Assembly: GCF_039538045.1 (NCBI RefSeq)
Contig: NZ_BAABBQ010000001.1
Coordinates: forward strand, 1,448,001-1,512,000
DNA from: Sphingomonas swuensis
GTDB lineage: Bacteria > Pseudomonadota > Alphaproteobacteria > Sphingomonadales > Sphingomonadaceae
Direction: 5' to 3'
DNA: 64,000 nucleotides
Below, piece after piece: positions 19,366-28,427 of this stretch. The translations under genes and the position numbers were made by a program. The notes below the pieces were generated by a model. That model was not told where the DNA came from. It saw only the letters and a program-made list of their open reading frames with translations, and ran no database searches. Each line of letters starts with the position of its first letter. The first letter of the stretch is position 1.

Positions 19366-21627
19366 TCAGGCGACCTCCTCATTATTCGGTTGTTCGGCGT
19401 CATCGGCAAGCAGGTCGAGCTTGGCGAGGTCGAAGGCGATGCGGACGTGAGTGCCCCCACCAGCCCGGTCGAGGAAGGCGATCTCGCCGCCATGTTCCTC
19501 GACGATCTTCTTGACGATGGCGAGCCCGAGCCCGGTCCCGCGTACCCGCGTCGTCATATAGGGTTCGGTCAGCCGCTCGCGCTCCTGCGGAAGGCCGATG
19601 CCGGTATCGAATAGGTCGATCACCAGCTGCCGCTCGTCCTTCGACATCTTCAGGTCAATGCGATCGCCGGCGAAGGTCATCTCGCCGCGATTGCGCCTCG
19701 CCTCAATGGCTTCGACGGCGTTCTTGACGACATTCGTCAGCGCCTGGCCGAGCTGCTGGCGGTCGCAGATCATCCGGATGTCGCCCGCCTGGGGATCAAG
19801 CGTGAAGGTGATGCCGGGGTGCGCCACCTCGTGCAGGAACAGGCTGGTGCGCGCGATGTCGTGGACATTCTCGTCCTTGAACACCGGCTTTGGCATGCGC
19901 GCGAAATTGTCGAACTCGTCGACCATCCGGCGGAGGTCACCAACCTGCCGTACGATGGTCTCGGTCAGTCGTCCGAAGGTCTCGGGGTCGGATTGAACCT
20001 CCTTGCCGAAGCGCCGCTGAATCCGTTCGGCGGCGAGCTGGATCGGGGTCAGCGGGTTCTTGATCTCGTGCGCGATGCGCCGGGCGATGTCGGACCAGGC
20101 CGCTCGGCGCTGGTCGGCTAGCTGCTCGGTGATGTCGTCGAAGGTCAGCACCCAGCCGTCGGCATAGCGCACGCGCTTGACCGCCAGCGTCCGCTGACCG
20201 CCTTCGGCCCGCACCAAGACGTCCGCCTCCCGTTGGTCGCCGCAGAGAAATTCCGCCAACTCGGGCGATACCTCGTCAAGCGCCCTTTCCTCGATCCCTT
20301 CGGCGCCGTGCTGCAGCAGAGCCTCGGCCGAGCGGTTCGTAAGCAGAATGCGTCGTTCGCTGTCGAGCGCGATGACACCTGCGGTAACCGACCCGAGCAC
20401 CGCCTCGATGAAGGCACGGCGGGTATCGAGCTGCGTGTTGACCGCTTTCAGCGCGCCGGTCTGCTCCTCGAGACGCCCCGTCATCCGGTTGAACGCCGCG
20501 GCCAGCACGCCGATCTCGTCGTCGCTCTTCTCGATCGGCACGCGGGTCGAGAAGTCCCCCTCCTCCACCCGGCCCGCCGCGGTGACGAGACCGCCGAGCG
20601 GACGGACGAGGCGGTCGGCGATCTTGAGAGCGAAAAAGATCGCAAGCCCGACAATCAAAAGACTGCCAATGAGCAGCGCTCCGTTGAACCGAAGCTGATA
20701 CAGCCGCGCCCGCTCGAGCAACCCCTGATAGTCCGTAAGCACGTCCTGCGCCTGAGTTAACTGGCGCCCGAATTGGGGTTCGAACACGCGCGCGGCGTAG
20801 AGGTAAGTGGCCGGACCATAGTCGAGCCGGGTGAGCGCGCCGATGCGGTCGGATGAATTGATCGCCACAACCGGACCCGCGTTCAAAGCCGCGATCTTGT
20901 CGGGCGTGATCAGCTTGGTGAGGTCCCGCTCATAAGGATTGACCAAGACTTCGGTCAGGATCGCTCCGTCCTGACCAACCCGAAAAATGATCGCTTCTGA
21001 AAGTTCGCGATTGAGAACCTGCACGCTGGCCACGGCATCGGCGAAACGCGGATCATCGATCGGCACCTGCTTGAGATAACCCGAGACATCGCTGCTCATG
21101 GTCCGGGTCTCGTCGGCAACGCGCCTTACTTCTTCCTTGTAGACCCCGTCAGCTAACTGAACGCTGTTCTCGATCATGGTCCGAGCCTTGGTCGAGAACC
21201 AGAACTCCAGACCCGACTGTAAAAGGAAGGACGCAAAGATGGCGACGAGGACGGTGGGGACTGCCGCGATCGTCGAGAAGAGCGCGACCAGCCTAGTGTG
21301 AAGCAGTCCCGTGCCAAGTCCGCCCTGCTCCGCCCTGCGGATGGCAAAACGCCGGGACAAAAGCACCATCAGAAGGATGGCCGGTATAAGGTTCGCCACC
21401 AGCAGCAAGGCGATGAGTGGCGGCGAAACCATCTCGGACGGATCACCGCGGCTGAGCACGCCCCAGCCCACCACCATCATCACCAGTAGCACGCCCAGCG
21501 TGACCAGCTCGGCGACCCGGTAGAAGCGGCCATTCGCGCGCTCCGCCGCGAGCCAGCGCTTCAGGCTGGGCGGTTGATCGAGCGTGGAAGCGGCCGAACG
21601 AACATCCATGTTCGCCTGCCCTAGCAC
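19366..21627 (-). CDS. ntrY: membrane sensor histidine kinase NtrY
   Basis: 753 residues. Membrane segments are visible at about 40-60, 75-95 and 110-135, then a periplasmic/extracytoplasmic loop, and a further one near 300-325 leading into a HAMP linker (LVRPLGGLVTAAGRVEEGDF). A PAS-like region follows, then the HisKA box RRIAHEIKNPLTPIQLAAER and HATPase_c (LGQALTNVVKNAVEAIE, GTGLGLAIVKKIVEEHGG). NtrY phosphorylates NtrX, controlling nitrogen and redox or envelope responses in alphaproteobacteria. ATG 21609 is an alternative start. Directly upstream is dusB, not ntrBC. Confidence 0.95.
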   Translation of the reverse strand: MLGQANMDVRSAASTLDQPPSLKRWLAAERANGRFYRVAELVTLGVLLVMMVVGWGVLSRGDPSEMVSPPLIALLLVANLIPAILLMVLLSRRFAIRRAEQGGLGTGLLHTRLVALFSTIAAVPTVLVAIFASFLLQSGLEFWFSTKARTMIENSVQLADGVYKEEVRRVADETRTMSSDVSGYLKQVPIDDPRFADAVASVQVLNRELSEAIIFRVGQDGAILTEVLVNPYERDLTKLITPDKIAALNAGPVVAINSSDRIGALTRLDYGPATYLYAARVFEPQFGRQLTQAQDVLTDYQGLLERARLYQLRFNGALLIGSLLIVGLAIFFALKIADRLVRPLGGLVTAAGRVEEGDFSTRVPIEKSDDEIGVLAAAFNRMTGRLEEQTGALKAVNTQLDTRRAFIEAVLGSVTAGVIALDSERRILLTNRSAEALLQHGAEGIEERALDEVSPELAEFLCGDQREADVLVRAEGGQRTLAVKRVRYADGWVLTFDDITEQLADQRRAAWSDIARRIAHEIKNPLTPIQLAAERIQRRFGKEVQSDPETFGRLTETIVRQVGDLRRMVDEFDNFARMPKPVFKDENVHDIARTSLFLHEVAHPGITFTLDPQAGDIRMICDRQQLGQALTNVVKNAVEAIEARRNRGEMTFAGDRIDLKMSKDERQLVIDLFDTGIGLPQERERLTEPYMTTRVRGTGLGLAIVKKIVEEHGGEIAFLDRAGGGTHVRIAFDLAKLDLLADDAEQPNNEEVA

Positions 21628-21691
21628 GGAGTTGTTGCTTCCAGAACACAGTTTGTGACTGGAGACGTTAACTTTTTCGGGCGGGAGAAGG

Positions 21692-22687
21692 CTAGGCGGC
21701 GGCCCTGCTCAGCCAGGGAGCATAGAATTCCTTGAGCATGGCCACGACCGTGCTGGGATCGTCGATCGTATTGACCTTCTGGCGAAATTCGGCCGACCCG
21801 TGCATCCCCTTGGTGTACCAGCCGATGTGCTTGCGGGCGAGGTTGACCCCCGTCACGCTGCCGTAGAGCGACTGCATGGCGTCATATTGCTCGAGGATCA
21901 CGGCCAATTGCTCGTCCATGCTGGGATCTGGCCCTGTCGTGCCGGCAAGGTCGGCCATGACCTGCCCGAGCAGCCACGGCCGGCCATAGGCACCACGCCC
22001 GACCATGACGCCATCCGCGCCCGACTGACGCAGGGCTTCGCGCGCGTCATCGCGGGTGCAGATATCCCCGTTGACGATCACTGGCAGGCTGACCGCATCC
22101 TTGACCTTGCGGACGAACGACCAGTCGGCGCTTCCCTTGTACATCTGGTTGCGGGTGCGGCCGTGGACGGTGATCATCTTCGCGCCGAGGTCCTCGGCAA
22201 TGCGCGCGAGCTCGGGTGCGTTGAGACTCTCGTGGCACCAGCCCATCCGCATCTTGACCGTCACCGGCACGGACACTGCCTTGACCGTCGCCTCGATGAT
22301 CGAAGCCGCGAGCGGAAGGTCGCGCATCAGCGCGCTTCCCGCGTCGCCGTTCACGACCTTCTTCACCGGGCAGCCCATATTGATGTCGATGATCGCCGCG
22401 CCGCGCTGCTCGTTGAGGCGCGCGGCGTCGGCCATCTCCTTGGGGCTGCAGCCGGCGAGCTGGAGGCTGACCGGCTCTTCGCTCGGGTCCCAAAGCGCCT
22501 TCTGAAGGCTCTGCCGGGTCTCGCGGATCGCAGCCTGGCTGGCGATCATCTCGCTGACCGTTAGGCCCGCGCCATAGCGCTTGACCGCCTTGCGGAACGG
22601 GAGGTCGGTGACCCCCGTCATCGGCGCAAGGATGACCGGCGCGTCGATCCGGACCGGGCCGATCGTGATAGGCTTGAAGCTGTCCAT
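21692..22687 (-). CDS. dusB: tRNA-dihydrouridine synthase, DusB/NifR3 type
   Basis: 331 residues, FMN-dependent TIM barrel reducing uridines in the tRNA D-loop. Visible blocks: [56 protein letters not shown] (catalytic Cys in MGCP), [25 protein letters not shown] and [17 protein letters not shown]. In many alphaproteobacteria dusB (nifR3) heads an ntrBC-ntrYX cluster; here it leads straight to ntrYX. It is divergent from ispDF across 50 bases. Confidence 0.94.
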   Translation of the reverse strand: MDSFKPITIGPVRIDAPVILAPMTGVTDLPFRKAVKRYGAGLTVSEMIASQAAIRETRQSLQKALWDPSEEPVSLQLAGCSPKEMADAARLNEQRGAAIIDINMGCPVKKVVNGDAGSALMRDLPLAASIIEATVKAVSVPVTVKMRMGWCHESLNAPELARIAEDLGAKMITVHGRTRNQMYKGSADWSFVRKVKDAVSLPVIVNGDICTRDDAREALRQSGADGVMVGRGAYGRPWLLGQVMADLAGTTGPDPSMDEQLAVILEQYDAMQSLYGSVTGVNLARKHIGWYTKGMHGSAEFRQKVNTIDDPSTVVAMLKEFYAPWLSRAAA

Positions 22688-22737
22688 GGGAGCGCGCGCC
22701 TTTACAGGAGAGGCCCCGAACGGGCAAGGCGCGCCTC

Positions 22738-23877
22738 GTGACCCAGGTGACCGCCCTCATCGTCGCCGCCGGATCCGGGACCCGGATGGGCGGCGAGACC
22801 CCCAAGCAATATCGCCCGCTCGCCGGCAAGGCGCTGCTCGCTCACGCCTGCGAGGCGCTGCTCAGCCATCCGCGGATCACCGCGGTGCGCGTCGTGATCG
22901 GGGGCGGGCAGGAAGAGCTCGCCCGCAAGGCGCTCGGCAGCCTCGACGTTGGCGAGCTGATCATCGGCGGCAGGGAACGCGCCGACAGCGTTCGTGCCGG
23001 CCTGGCAGCGATAGACGACGGGATCGTCCTCGTCCACGACGCCGCCCGCCCCTTCTGTCCGCCAGAGGTCGTAGACCGCCTTCTGGACGCGCTCGAGAGC
23101 GCCGATGGCGCGGTTCCGGTGCTTGCCGTTGCCGACACGCTGGCAAAAGGCGACCGCGAGCTTCGCGGCACGGTCAATCGCAACCAGATGCTTCGGGTCC
23201 AGACCCCGCAGGCCTTCCACATCGAAGACCTGCGCTTCGCCTATGACGAGGCCGGCTCGGGCGCGCCCACCGACGAGAGCAGCGTGATGCAGCATGCCGG
23301 GCTCAAGGTCGTGACCGTCGCCGGGGATGAGGACCTTCATAAACTCACCACTGCAAGAGACTGGGAACGCGCGGAAATGATGCTGCAGGCTCGAATGATC
23401 AGCCGCTCCGGCACCGGCTTCGACGTCCACGCCTTCGACGGGCCGGGCCCGGTCATCATGGGAGGCATCACGATCGACCATCCGCAGGGCCTCGCCGGTC
23501 ACAGCGATGCCGACGTCGTCCTCCACGCCATCACCGACGCGCTCCTCGGGGCCGCCGCGCTCGGCGACATCGGCCAGCACTTCCCTCCCTCTGATCCCCA
23601 ATGGAAGGGCGCGGCGAGCGACCGCTTCCTCATCCATGCCGCCGACCTCATCAGGGCCAAGGGCGGGATCATCGACCATGTCGACTGCACCGTGATCTGC
23701 GAGGCGCCCAAGGTCGGTCCGCACCGCGCCGCCATCCAGGCGCGCGTCGCAGAGATCCTCGGTCTCGCCATCGAGCGGGTAAGCATCAAGGCAACCACCA
23801 CCGAACAGCTTGGTTTTACCGGAAGGCGCGAAGGGATCGCCGCGCAGGCGATCGCCACCGTCCGCCTGCCCGACTAA
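22738..23877 (+). CDS. ispDF: bifunctional IspD/IspF of the MEP isoprenoid pathway
   Basis: 379 residues from GTG 22738 (GTG 22747 is possible). The N-terminal IspD domain (about 1-220) begins [12 protein letters not shown] and [12 protein letters not shown], forming CDP-methylerythritol. The C-terminal IspF domain (about 221-379) has [30 protein letters not shown] and [13 protein letters not shown], cyclising CDP-ME2P to MEcPP. The fused form is standard in alphaproteobacteria. pncC follows 11 bases later. Confidence 0.96.
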   Translation: MTQVTALIVAAGSGTRMGGETPKQYRPLAGKALLAHACEALLSHPRITAVRVVIGGGQEELARKALGSLDVGELIIGGRERADSVRAGLAAIDDGIVLVHDAARPFCPPEVVDRLLDALESADGAVPVLAVADTLAKGDRELRGTVNRNQMLRVQTPQAFHIEDLRFAYDEAGSGAPTDESSVMQHAGLKVVTVAGDEDLHKLTTARDWERAEMMLQARMISRSGTGFDVHAFDGPGPVIMGGITIDHPQGLAGHSDADVVLHAITDALLGAAALGDIGQHFPPSDPQWKGAASDRFLIHAADLIRAKGGIIDHVDCTVICEAPKVGPHRAAIQARVAEILGLAIERVSIKATTTEQLGFTGRREGIAAQAIATVRLPD

Positions 23878-23888
23878 CCGAGGTGCCG

Positions 23889-24392
23889 ATGGAGTCGCTG
23901 GTTCATCCCGAACTGCTCGCGAAGGCACGCGAGATCGTCGCCGCCAACCTTGCCGCGGGCCGCCGGGTGGCGGTGGCGGAGAGTTGCACCGGAGGCCTTG
24001 TCAGTGCGGCTCTGACCGAGCTCCCGGGCTCCTCGGCGATGTTCGAAGCCGGCTATGTCACCTATGCCAACGAGGCCAAGATGGCGGCGCTCGGGGTCAG
24101 CCACGATGTTCTCGACACTTTCGGCGCGGTCAGCGTCGCGACGGGTTGGGCGATGGCCAAGGGCGCGCTCGAACGCTCGGGCGCCGACGTCGCCGTGGCG
24201 ATCACGGGAATTGCCGGGCCGGGCGGCGGCTCACCGTCGAAACCGGTCGGAACCGTGGTCTTTGCCCGTGCCATTCGGGGCGAGGACCCCGACCAGATCA
24301 TCGCCGATACCAAGCTGTTCGACGCGAATGGCGGTCGCGCCGGGATCCGGCTTCAGGCGGCGCTCTGTGCGCTCGAGCTGCTCGCTCCGTAG
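23889..24392 (+). CDS. pncC: nicotinamide-nucleotide amidohydrolase (CinA C-terminal domain)
   Basis: 167 residues from ATG 23889 (an in-frame GTG at 23883 is possible). A stand-alone CinA-C/PncC domain deamidating NMN in pyridine nucleotide salvage. Motifs: VAVAESCTGGLVSAAL (active-site Ser), GYVTYANEAK, and ITGIAGPGGGSPSKPVGTV. No N-terminal MoCF-like domain is present. Its last 40 bases overlap the 3' end of the opposing RatA/Coq10 gene, an antisense coding overlap. Confidence 0.9.
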   Translation: MESLVHPELLAKAREIVAANLAAGRRVAVAESCTGGLVSAALTELPGSSAMFEAGYVTYANEAKMAALGVSHDVLDTFGAVSVATGWAMAKGALERSGADVAVAITGIAGPGGGSPSKPVGTVVFARAIRGEDPDQIIADTKLFDANGGRAGIRLQAALCALELLAP

Positions 24393-24814
24393 AGCGCCGC
24401 GGCGCGTGCCTCGAAGGCGCCGGTCATCTTGCGCAGCGCGCGATCGAACACCTGCCCCGCGACCGCCTCGAAAATTCGGCTACGGAAAGCGAAGTCGACC
24501 GTGAAATGAAGGTTGGTCCCGCCGTCCTCGGCGGGCTCGAAGCGCCACTCGTTGTGGAGGAACTTCAGCGGCCCCTCGACATAGTCGACGGTGATCGCCT
24601 CGGGGCGCTGCTTGCCGATCTTGCTGGTGAAGCGCTCGCGGAAAGCGCCGAAGCCGACGATCAGGTCGGCCACCATGTCGGTCTCGCTCGACGAACGGAC
24701 GCGTACCGCGCTCACCCATGGCAGGAACTCGTCGTAGCGCTTCACGTCGGCGACGAGGTCGAACAACTGCTCCGGAGTGTAGGGCAGGTGACGCTGTTCG
24801 GAATGGCGCGGCAT
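24353..24814 (-). CDS. Coq10/RatA-family START-like protein
   Basis: 153 residues. Polyketide-cyclase/START fold: HLPYTPEQLFDLVADVKRYDEFLPW at the N terminus, VADLIVGFGAFRERFTSKI, then VEGPLKFLHNEWRFEP and VDFAFRSRIFEAVAGQVFD. In mitochondria and alphaproteobacteria this family helps ubiquinone function (Coq10); the enterobacterial homologue RatA was described as a ribosome-association toxin. The alphaproteobacterial setting, next to lipA, favours the quinone role. Its 3' end overlaps pncC on the other strand. Confidence 0.87.
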   Translation of the reverse strand: MPRHSEQRHLPYTPEQLFDLVADVKRYDEFLPWVSAVRVRSSSETDMVADLIVGFGAFRERFTSKIGKQRPEAITVDYVEGPLKFLHNEWRFEPAEDGGTNLHFTVDFAFRSRIFEAVAGQVFDRALRKMTGAFEARAAALYGASSSSAQSAA

Positions 24815-24818
24815 GGCT

Positions 24819-25736
24819 CTAGCGGGCGAGCCGCTCCGCGCGGGCCGCCTGCATCTTCCGGAAATCGTCGCCGGCGTGGTAGCTCGAGCGGGTCAGCGGG
24901 CTCGCCGCGACCAGCAGGAATCCCTTGGCTCGAGCGATGGCGGCATAGGCTTGGAACGCCTGCGGAGTGACGAACTCCTCGACATTGGCATGGCGCGGGG
25001 TCGGCTGGAGATACTGACCCATGGTCAGGAAATCGATGTCCGCCGAGCGCATGTCGTCCATGACCTGGTGCACCTCGAGCCGCTGCTCGCCCAGGCCCAC
25101 CATCACGCCCGACTTTGTGAAGATCGCCGGATTGCGGCGCTTGACGCTCTCGAGCAGGCGGAGCGACGCGTAGTAGCGCGCGCCGGGCCGGATGGTCGGG
25201 TAAAGCCTCGGCACCGTCTCGAGATTATGGTTGTAGACGTCAGGCCCGGCATCGACGATCCGCGCCACCGCCTCTTCCGACTTGTTGCGGAAGTCGGGGG
25301 TCAGGATCTCGATGGTGGTCTTCGGCGTCTCGCGGCGGAGCGCCTCGATCACCTTGACGAACTGGCTCGCGCCGCCGTCGGGAAGGTCATCGCGGTCGAC
25401 GCTGGTGATGACGATATGCTCGAGCCCGAGCTGGGCGGCGGCGATGGCCGTGTTCTGCGGCTCAAAGGGGTCGACAGCGCGTGGCATGCCGGTCTTGACG
25501 TTGCAGAAGGCGCAGGCCCGGGTGCAGGTATCGCCAAGGATCATCACCGTGGCGTGCTTCTTGGTCCAGCACTCGCCGATGTTCGGGCAGGCCGCTTCCT
25601 CGCACACAGTGGCGAGGTTGAGCGAACGCATCAGCTTGCGGGTTTCGGCATAGCCCTCGCTGGTCGGGGCCTTGACCCGGATCCAGTCGGGCTTCCGTGC
25701 GCGTGGCGGGGTCGGAAGAGCGGTCGGCGCGTTCAT
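24819..25736 (-). CDS. lipA: lipoyl synthase
   Basis: 305 residues from ATG 25736. Radical-SAM enzyme inserting two sulfurs into octanoyl groups of lipoyl domains. The auxiliary cluster motif [12 protein letters not shown] and the radical-SAM motif CTRACAFC are both present, with [16 protein letters not shown] after it and a C-terminal [10 protein letters not shown]. In-frame alternatives are ATG 25745 and GTG 25772; none has a clear ribosome site. The Coq10/RatA gene follows four bases after the stop. A GC-rich hairpin sits just upstream. Confidence 0.95.
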   Translation of the reverse strand: MNAPTALPTPPRARKPDWIRVKAPTSEGYAETRKLMRSLNLATVCEEAACPNIGECWTKKHATVMILGDTCTRACAFCNVKTGMPRAVDPFEPQNTAIAAAQLGLEHIVITSVDRDDLPDGGASQFVKVIEALRRETPKTTIEILTPDFRNKSEEAVARIVDAGPDVYNHNLETVPRLYPTIRPGARYYASLRLLESVKRRNPAIFTKSGVMVGLGEQRLEVHQVMDDMRSADIDFLTMGQYLQPTPRHANVEEFVTPQAFQAYAAIARAKGFLLVAASPLTRSSYHAGDDFRKMQAARAERLAR

Positions 25737-25752
25737 GCCGGCCATGTAGCGA

Positions 25753-25778
25753 GGAGGGGCAGCCTCTGCCACCCCTCC
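25753..25778 (-). terminator. GC-rich hairpin between the glycine-zipper gene and lipA
   Basis: GGAGG (25753-25757) can pair with CCTCC (25774-25778), and GGCAG (25758-25762) with CTGCC (25766-25770), leaving a 3-base bulge and 3-base loop. No T-run follows on the minus strand. It may end the glycine-zipper transcript or hide the lipA ribosome site; weak call. Confidence 0.4.
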
Positions 25779-25794
25779 CCGTCGTCATCCGTGA

Positions 25795-26133
25795 CTAGCA
25801 GCGGGTGTTGTAGTCGTAGATCGGACGGCCCTGGCTATCGACGTAATAGCAGTAGCCGCGGGTATCGCGATAATATTGGCGGTTGTTGACCACCGCGCCG
25901 AGCACCGCACCGGCGATGCCGCCCGCGATCGCACCGGTACCGACCGACACGCCCGGAACCACCGCGCCGACACCGGCGCCGACGGCCGCGCCGACCGCAG
26001 CGCCGGTCGCCGCGCGACCCGCCTGGCTCGAGCCATTGTTGTTGTAATAGGGATCGCCATAGGGATTGGTCGTGGCGCAGCCGGTCACCGCCAGGCTTCC
26101 GGCGACCAGCGCCGTCATCATTGCCGTTTTCAT
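25795..26133 (-). CDS. glycine-zipper outer-membrane lipoprotein
   Basis: 112 residues. A lipoprotein signal peptide ends in LAVTGC (lipidated Cys19). The middle is a run of Gly/Ala zipper repeats (ATGAAVGAAVGAGVGAVV, GAIAGGIAGAVLGAVV), forming a Glycine-zipper 2TM-like domain as in SlyB/17-kDa antigen proteins, and the end is rich in Tyr and Asp (YYRDTRGYCYYVDSQGRP). Probably an envelope-stability lipoprotein. It is divergent from the carbonic anhydrase gene across 189 bases in which I see no other gene. Confidence 0.88.
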   Translation of the reverse strand: MKTAMMTALVAGSLAVTGCATTNPYGDPYYNNNGSSQAGRAATGAAVGAAVGAGVGAVVPGVSVGTGAIAGGIAGAVLGAVVNNRQYYRDTRGYCYYVDSQGRPIYDYNTRC

Positions 26134-26322
26134 CTTGCCGTCTCCTCGGGTTTGCAGACGACATCAAAGATGCGCGGGCGAGTTCGTTCCGTCAGGCGAC
26201 CGATTGCCAAGCGCGGAAGGCTGATCTAGCCGCCACTTCCGAGAGCGGGACCAAGCGCCGGCCTCGCTCGACAGTGATGGCTCGACGCTGATCATCAGCC
26301 TTGTCCGGGGAGACTGTTTCAA

Positions 26323-26973
26323 GTGTCAGAATTTCGCGCCCTTCTTCAAGGTTACGATCGTTTCCGTGCCGGCCGCTACGAGACCGAGCGGCGGCGCTGG
26401 GAAAGCCTCGCGACCGGCCAGTCTCCGCCGGTCATGATCATCGGTTGTTGCGACAGCCGGGTCGACCCGGCGACCATCTTCGACACCGAGCCGGGGCAGG
26501 CTTTCATCCTCCGCAACGTCGCCAACCTGGTGCCGCCCTGCGAACCGGACGGCGGCCTCCACGGAGTCAGTTCGGCGCTCGAGTTCGCGGTCACCAAGCT
26601 CGGCGTCCGTCACATCGTCGTCATGGGCCACGGCGCCTGCGGTGGCGTCGCTGCCGCGCTCGGTGGCCACGGCGATCCTGACCGCACCTTCATCGACCGC
26701 TGGATCGGATTGCTCGATCCCGCGGTCGAGCGGGTCCGCGCCAGCGGCACCGACGATCCGCAGCACGCGCTCGAGCTGGAGGGCGTCAAGACCAGCCTCC
26801 ACAATCTTCGCACCTTCCCCTTCGTCGCCGAGCGCGAGGCTCGCGGCGAGATCGAGCTCCACGGCTGCCATTTCGCCATCGCCGAAGGACGTCTGTGGGA
26901 GCTCGACGAGGCCAGCGGCCGCTTCCATGCGGTCGGCGAGCCCGACCTAGACCACGCTGGGGCCAAGGAATGA
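26323..26973 (+). CDS. beta-class carbonic anhydrase
   Basis: 216 residues from a GTG with GGGGAG ten bases upstream. Interconverts CO2 and bicarbonate. Zinc ligands are Cys43 (CCDSRVDP, with the Asp-Arg dyad), His103 and Cys106 (MGHGACGG); NVANLVPP and SSALEFAVTKLGV are also typical. It overlaps the NYN-LOTUS gene by four bases, so both are probably made together, although no functional link is known to me. Confidence 0.94.
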   Translation: MSEFRALLQGYDRFRAGRYETERRRWESLATGQSPPVMIIGCCDSRVDPATIFDTEPGQAFILRNVANLVPPCEPDGGLHGVSSALEFAVTKLGVRHIVVMGHGACGGVAAALGGHGDPDRTFIDRWIGLLDPAVERVRASGTDDPQHALELEGVKTSLHNLRTFPFVAEREARGEIELHGCHFAIAEGRLWELDEASGRFHAVGEPDLDHAGAKE

Positions 26974-27671
26974 TCGGCGCTCCGAACATTGCCCTGCTGA
27001 TCGACGCCGACAATGCCTCTCCCGATCATCTCGACGAGGTTCTTCTGGTCCTGAGCGAGCTCGGCGCGATCAACATCCGCCGCGCCTATGGCAACTGGAA
27101 GAAGGCGCAGCTCAAGAGCTGGGAAGCGCTGACCTACGAACACAGCATCGTTCCGGTGCAGCAGTTCGACGTGGTCAAGGGCAAGTCGGCGACCGACATG
27201 CGGATGATCATCGACTGCATGGACCTGCTCTACCGCGGGCAGATGGCCGGTCTCGGGATCATGTCGAGCGACAGCGACTTCTCGCCGCTGGTGCAGCGCA
27301 TCCGAGAATCCGGGCTCCCGGTCTACGGCTTCGGCACGACCAAGACCCCGCAGAGCCTCAAGGCCGCCTGCACCCGCTTCATCGACGTCGCGGCGCTTCA
27401 GGCAAGCGCTCCGAACGAGGAGCCGGCCGAGGTGCCACAGGGCCCGACCAGCGACGTGGTCAAGGTGCTCGGCGACGCCTGGAAGCAGAGCAAGCGCGAC
27501 GACGAGGGCTACGCGCTTATCTCCGAGGTCGGGCAGCGCGCCGCCAACCTGTCGAGCTTCTCCGTCCGCAACTATGGCGCACGCAGCCTGTCCGAGCTGT
27601 TCGGCACGCTCGAGCAATTCGGAGTTCGCCGCGCGGACGACGGCCGCCTGCTGGTCAAGCGGCTCCGCTGA
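26970..27671 (+). CDS. NYN-domain (PIN-like) putative RNase with LOTUS/OST-HTH domain
   Basis: 233 residues. The N-terminal NYN domain has acidic positions LLIDADNAS (Asp12, Asp14), KSATDMRMIIDCMDLL and SSDSDFSPLVQRI, the metal-binding pattern of PIN-like nucleases (LabA/MARF1 type). The C-terminal part (about 160-230; DEGYALISEVGQRAANLSSF, YGARSLSELFGTLEQFGV) fits an OST-HTH/LOTUS RNA-binding domain. The role is unknown; a structured-RNA endonuclease is the likely activity. Translation is coupled to the carbonic anhydrase by an ATGA overlap. Confidence 0.87.
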   Translation: MIGAPNIALLIDADNASPDHLDEVLLVLSELGAINIRRAYGNWKKAQLKSWEALTYEHSIVPVQQFDVVKGKSATDMRMIIDCMDLLYRGQMAGLGIMSSDSDFSPLVQRIRESGLPVYGFGTTKTPQSLKAACTRFIDVAALQASAPNEEPAEVPQGPTSDVVKVLGDAWKQSKRDDEGYALISEVGQRAANLSSFSVRNYGARSLSELFGTLEQFGVRRADDGRLLVKRLR

Positions 27672-27701
27672 TCTCCGGCTCGGCATGTTGCCGGGCCGCA
27701 G

Positions 27702-27726
27702 GGAACCCTGACCGCCCTCTCCCGTT
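27702..27726 (+). promoter_or_regulatory. EcfG-type general stress promoter (PPOX gene)
   Basis: GGAAC (27702-27706), 16-base spacer, CGTT (27723-27726), 34 bases before the GTG start of the general-stress PPOX-type gene. Confidence 0.75.
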
Positions 27727-27760
27727 CCGCTCCCGAACCATCATCCCCGGGAGAAGAGAC

Positions 27761-28282
27761 GTGGCAGACGCCGAGCGCGCCGAAGAACTGAAGGAGCTAT
27801 TCTGGAAGGAGCTGAAGGGCTCCCCCTTCGTGATGATCGGACTTCAAGGCGTCGAGGACAGCCGCACCCGCCCATGGACCGCACAGGTCAACTGGCAGAA
27901 CGACAAGGAACTGAAGGACGGTGGCGACATCTACTTCTTCGGCGCCAAGTCGGAAGCGATCGTGAAGGGCCTGTCCGAGAACAATCGCGCGGTCTGCACC
28001 TACGTGTCGAAGGGTCACGACCTCTTCGCCCATATTCATGGCACGCTCGAGCTGGTCGAGGACCGTGCGCTGGTCGACAAGTTCTGGAACCCGTTCATCG
28101 CCAGCTGGTACAAGGACGGCAAGGACGACCCCGATCTCCAGCTGCTGCGCTTCGACACCAGCAAGGCCGAGATCTGGAAGGCCGAGGCGGGTGCGACTCT
28201 CGTCGCCGCCGCGCTCAAATTCCTTGGCCGCGATCCGGGCAAGGACCATCAGCAGGCGAATCAGGCGGAAGTCGCCCTCTAG
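27761..28282 (+). CDS. general stress protein 26-like, pyridoxamine 5'-phosphate oxidase fold
   Basis: 173 residues from GTG 27761 with GGGAGAAGAG just upstream. A single split-barrel flavin-binding domain: KELKGSPFVMIGLQG, RPWTAQVNW, IYFFGAKSEAIVKGL, VCTYVSKGHDLFAHIHGTLELV and the C-terminal WYKDGKDDPDL. The DUF/PPOX group of YdaG or general stress protein 26 type binds flavin; the substrate is unknown. An EcfG-type promoter directly upstream supports the stress role. Confidence 0.87.
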   Translation: MADAERAEELKELFWKELKGSPFVMIGLQGVEDSRTRPWTAQVNWQNDKELKDGGDIYFFGAKSEAIVKGLSENNRAVCTYVSKGHDLFAHIHGTLELVEDRALVDKFWNPFIASWYKDGKDDPDLQLLRFDTSKAEIWKAEAGATLVAAALKFLGRDPGKDHQQANQAEVAL

Positions 28283-28338
28283 CCTGTTGCGTTCACGACA
28301 CGGTTCCACTTCGTCGACCGAAGTGCGGGCCTAAGTCC

Positions 28339-28363
28339 GGAACCCGACTCACGCGCAGCCGTT
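28339..28363 (+). promoter_or_regulatory. EcfG-type general stress promoter (small protein gene)
   Basis: GGAAC (28339-28343), 16-base spacer, CGTT (28360-28363), 64 bases before the TTG start at 28428. The -10 lies inside the left arm of an 11-bp inverted repeat. Confidence 0.65.
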
Positions 28364-28387
28364 CAACCCTCCGCGCGAACGGCTGCG
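28354..28387. repeat. 11-bp perfect inverted repeat over a stress promoter
   Basis: CGCAGCCGTTC (28354-28364) and GAACGGCTGCG (28377-28387) around a 12-base loop; with one mismatch the arms extend two bases further. The left arm covers the EcfG -10. It may be an operator, or the terminator hairpin of the preceding PPOX gene, though no T-run follows. Confidence 0.6.
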
Positions 28388-28427
28388 TGTCGATCGCGTC
28401 CAGTACGACCAGTTTGGAAGAGACATC

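Noticed and set aside
26134..26322. GGAAC on the minus strand as an EcfG promoter for the glycine-zipper gene
   Set aside because: The -10 at the right distance reads CTTT, missing the conserved G; not counted.
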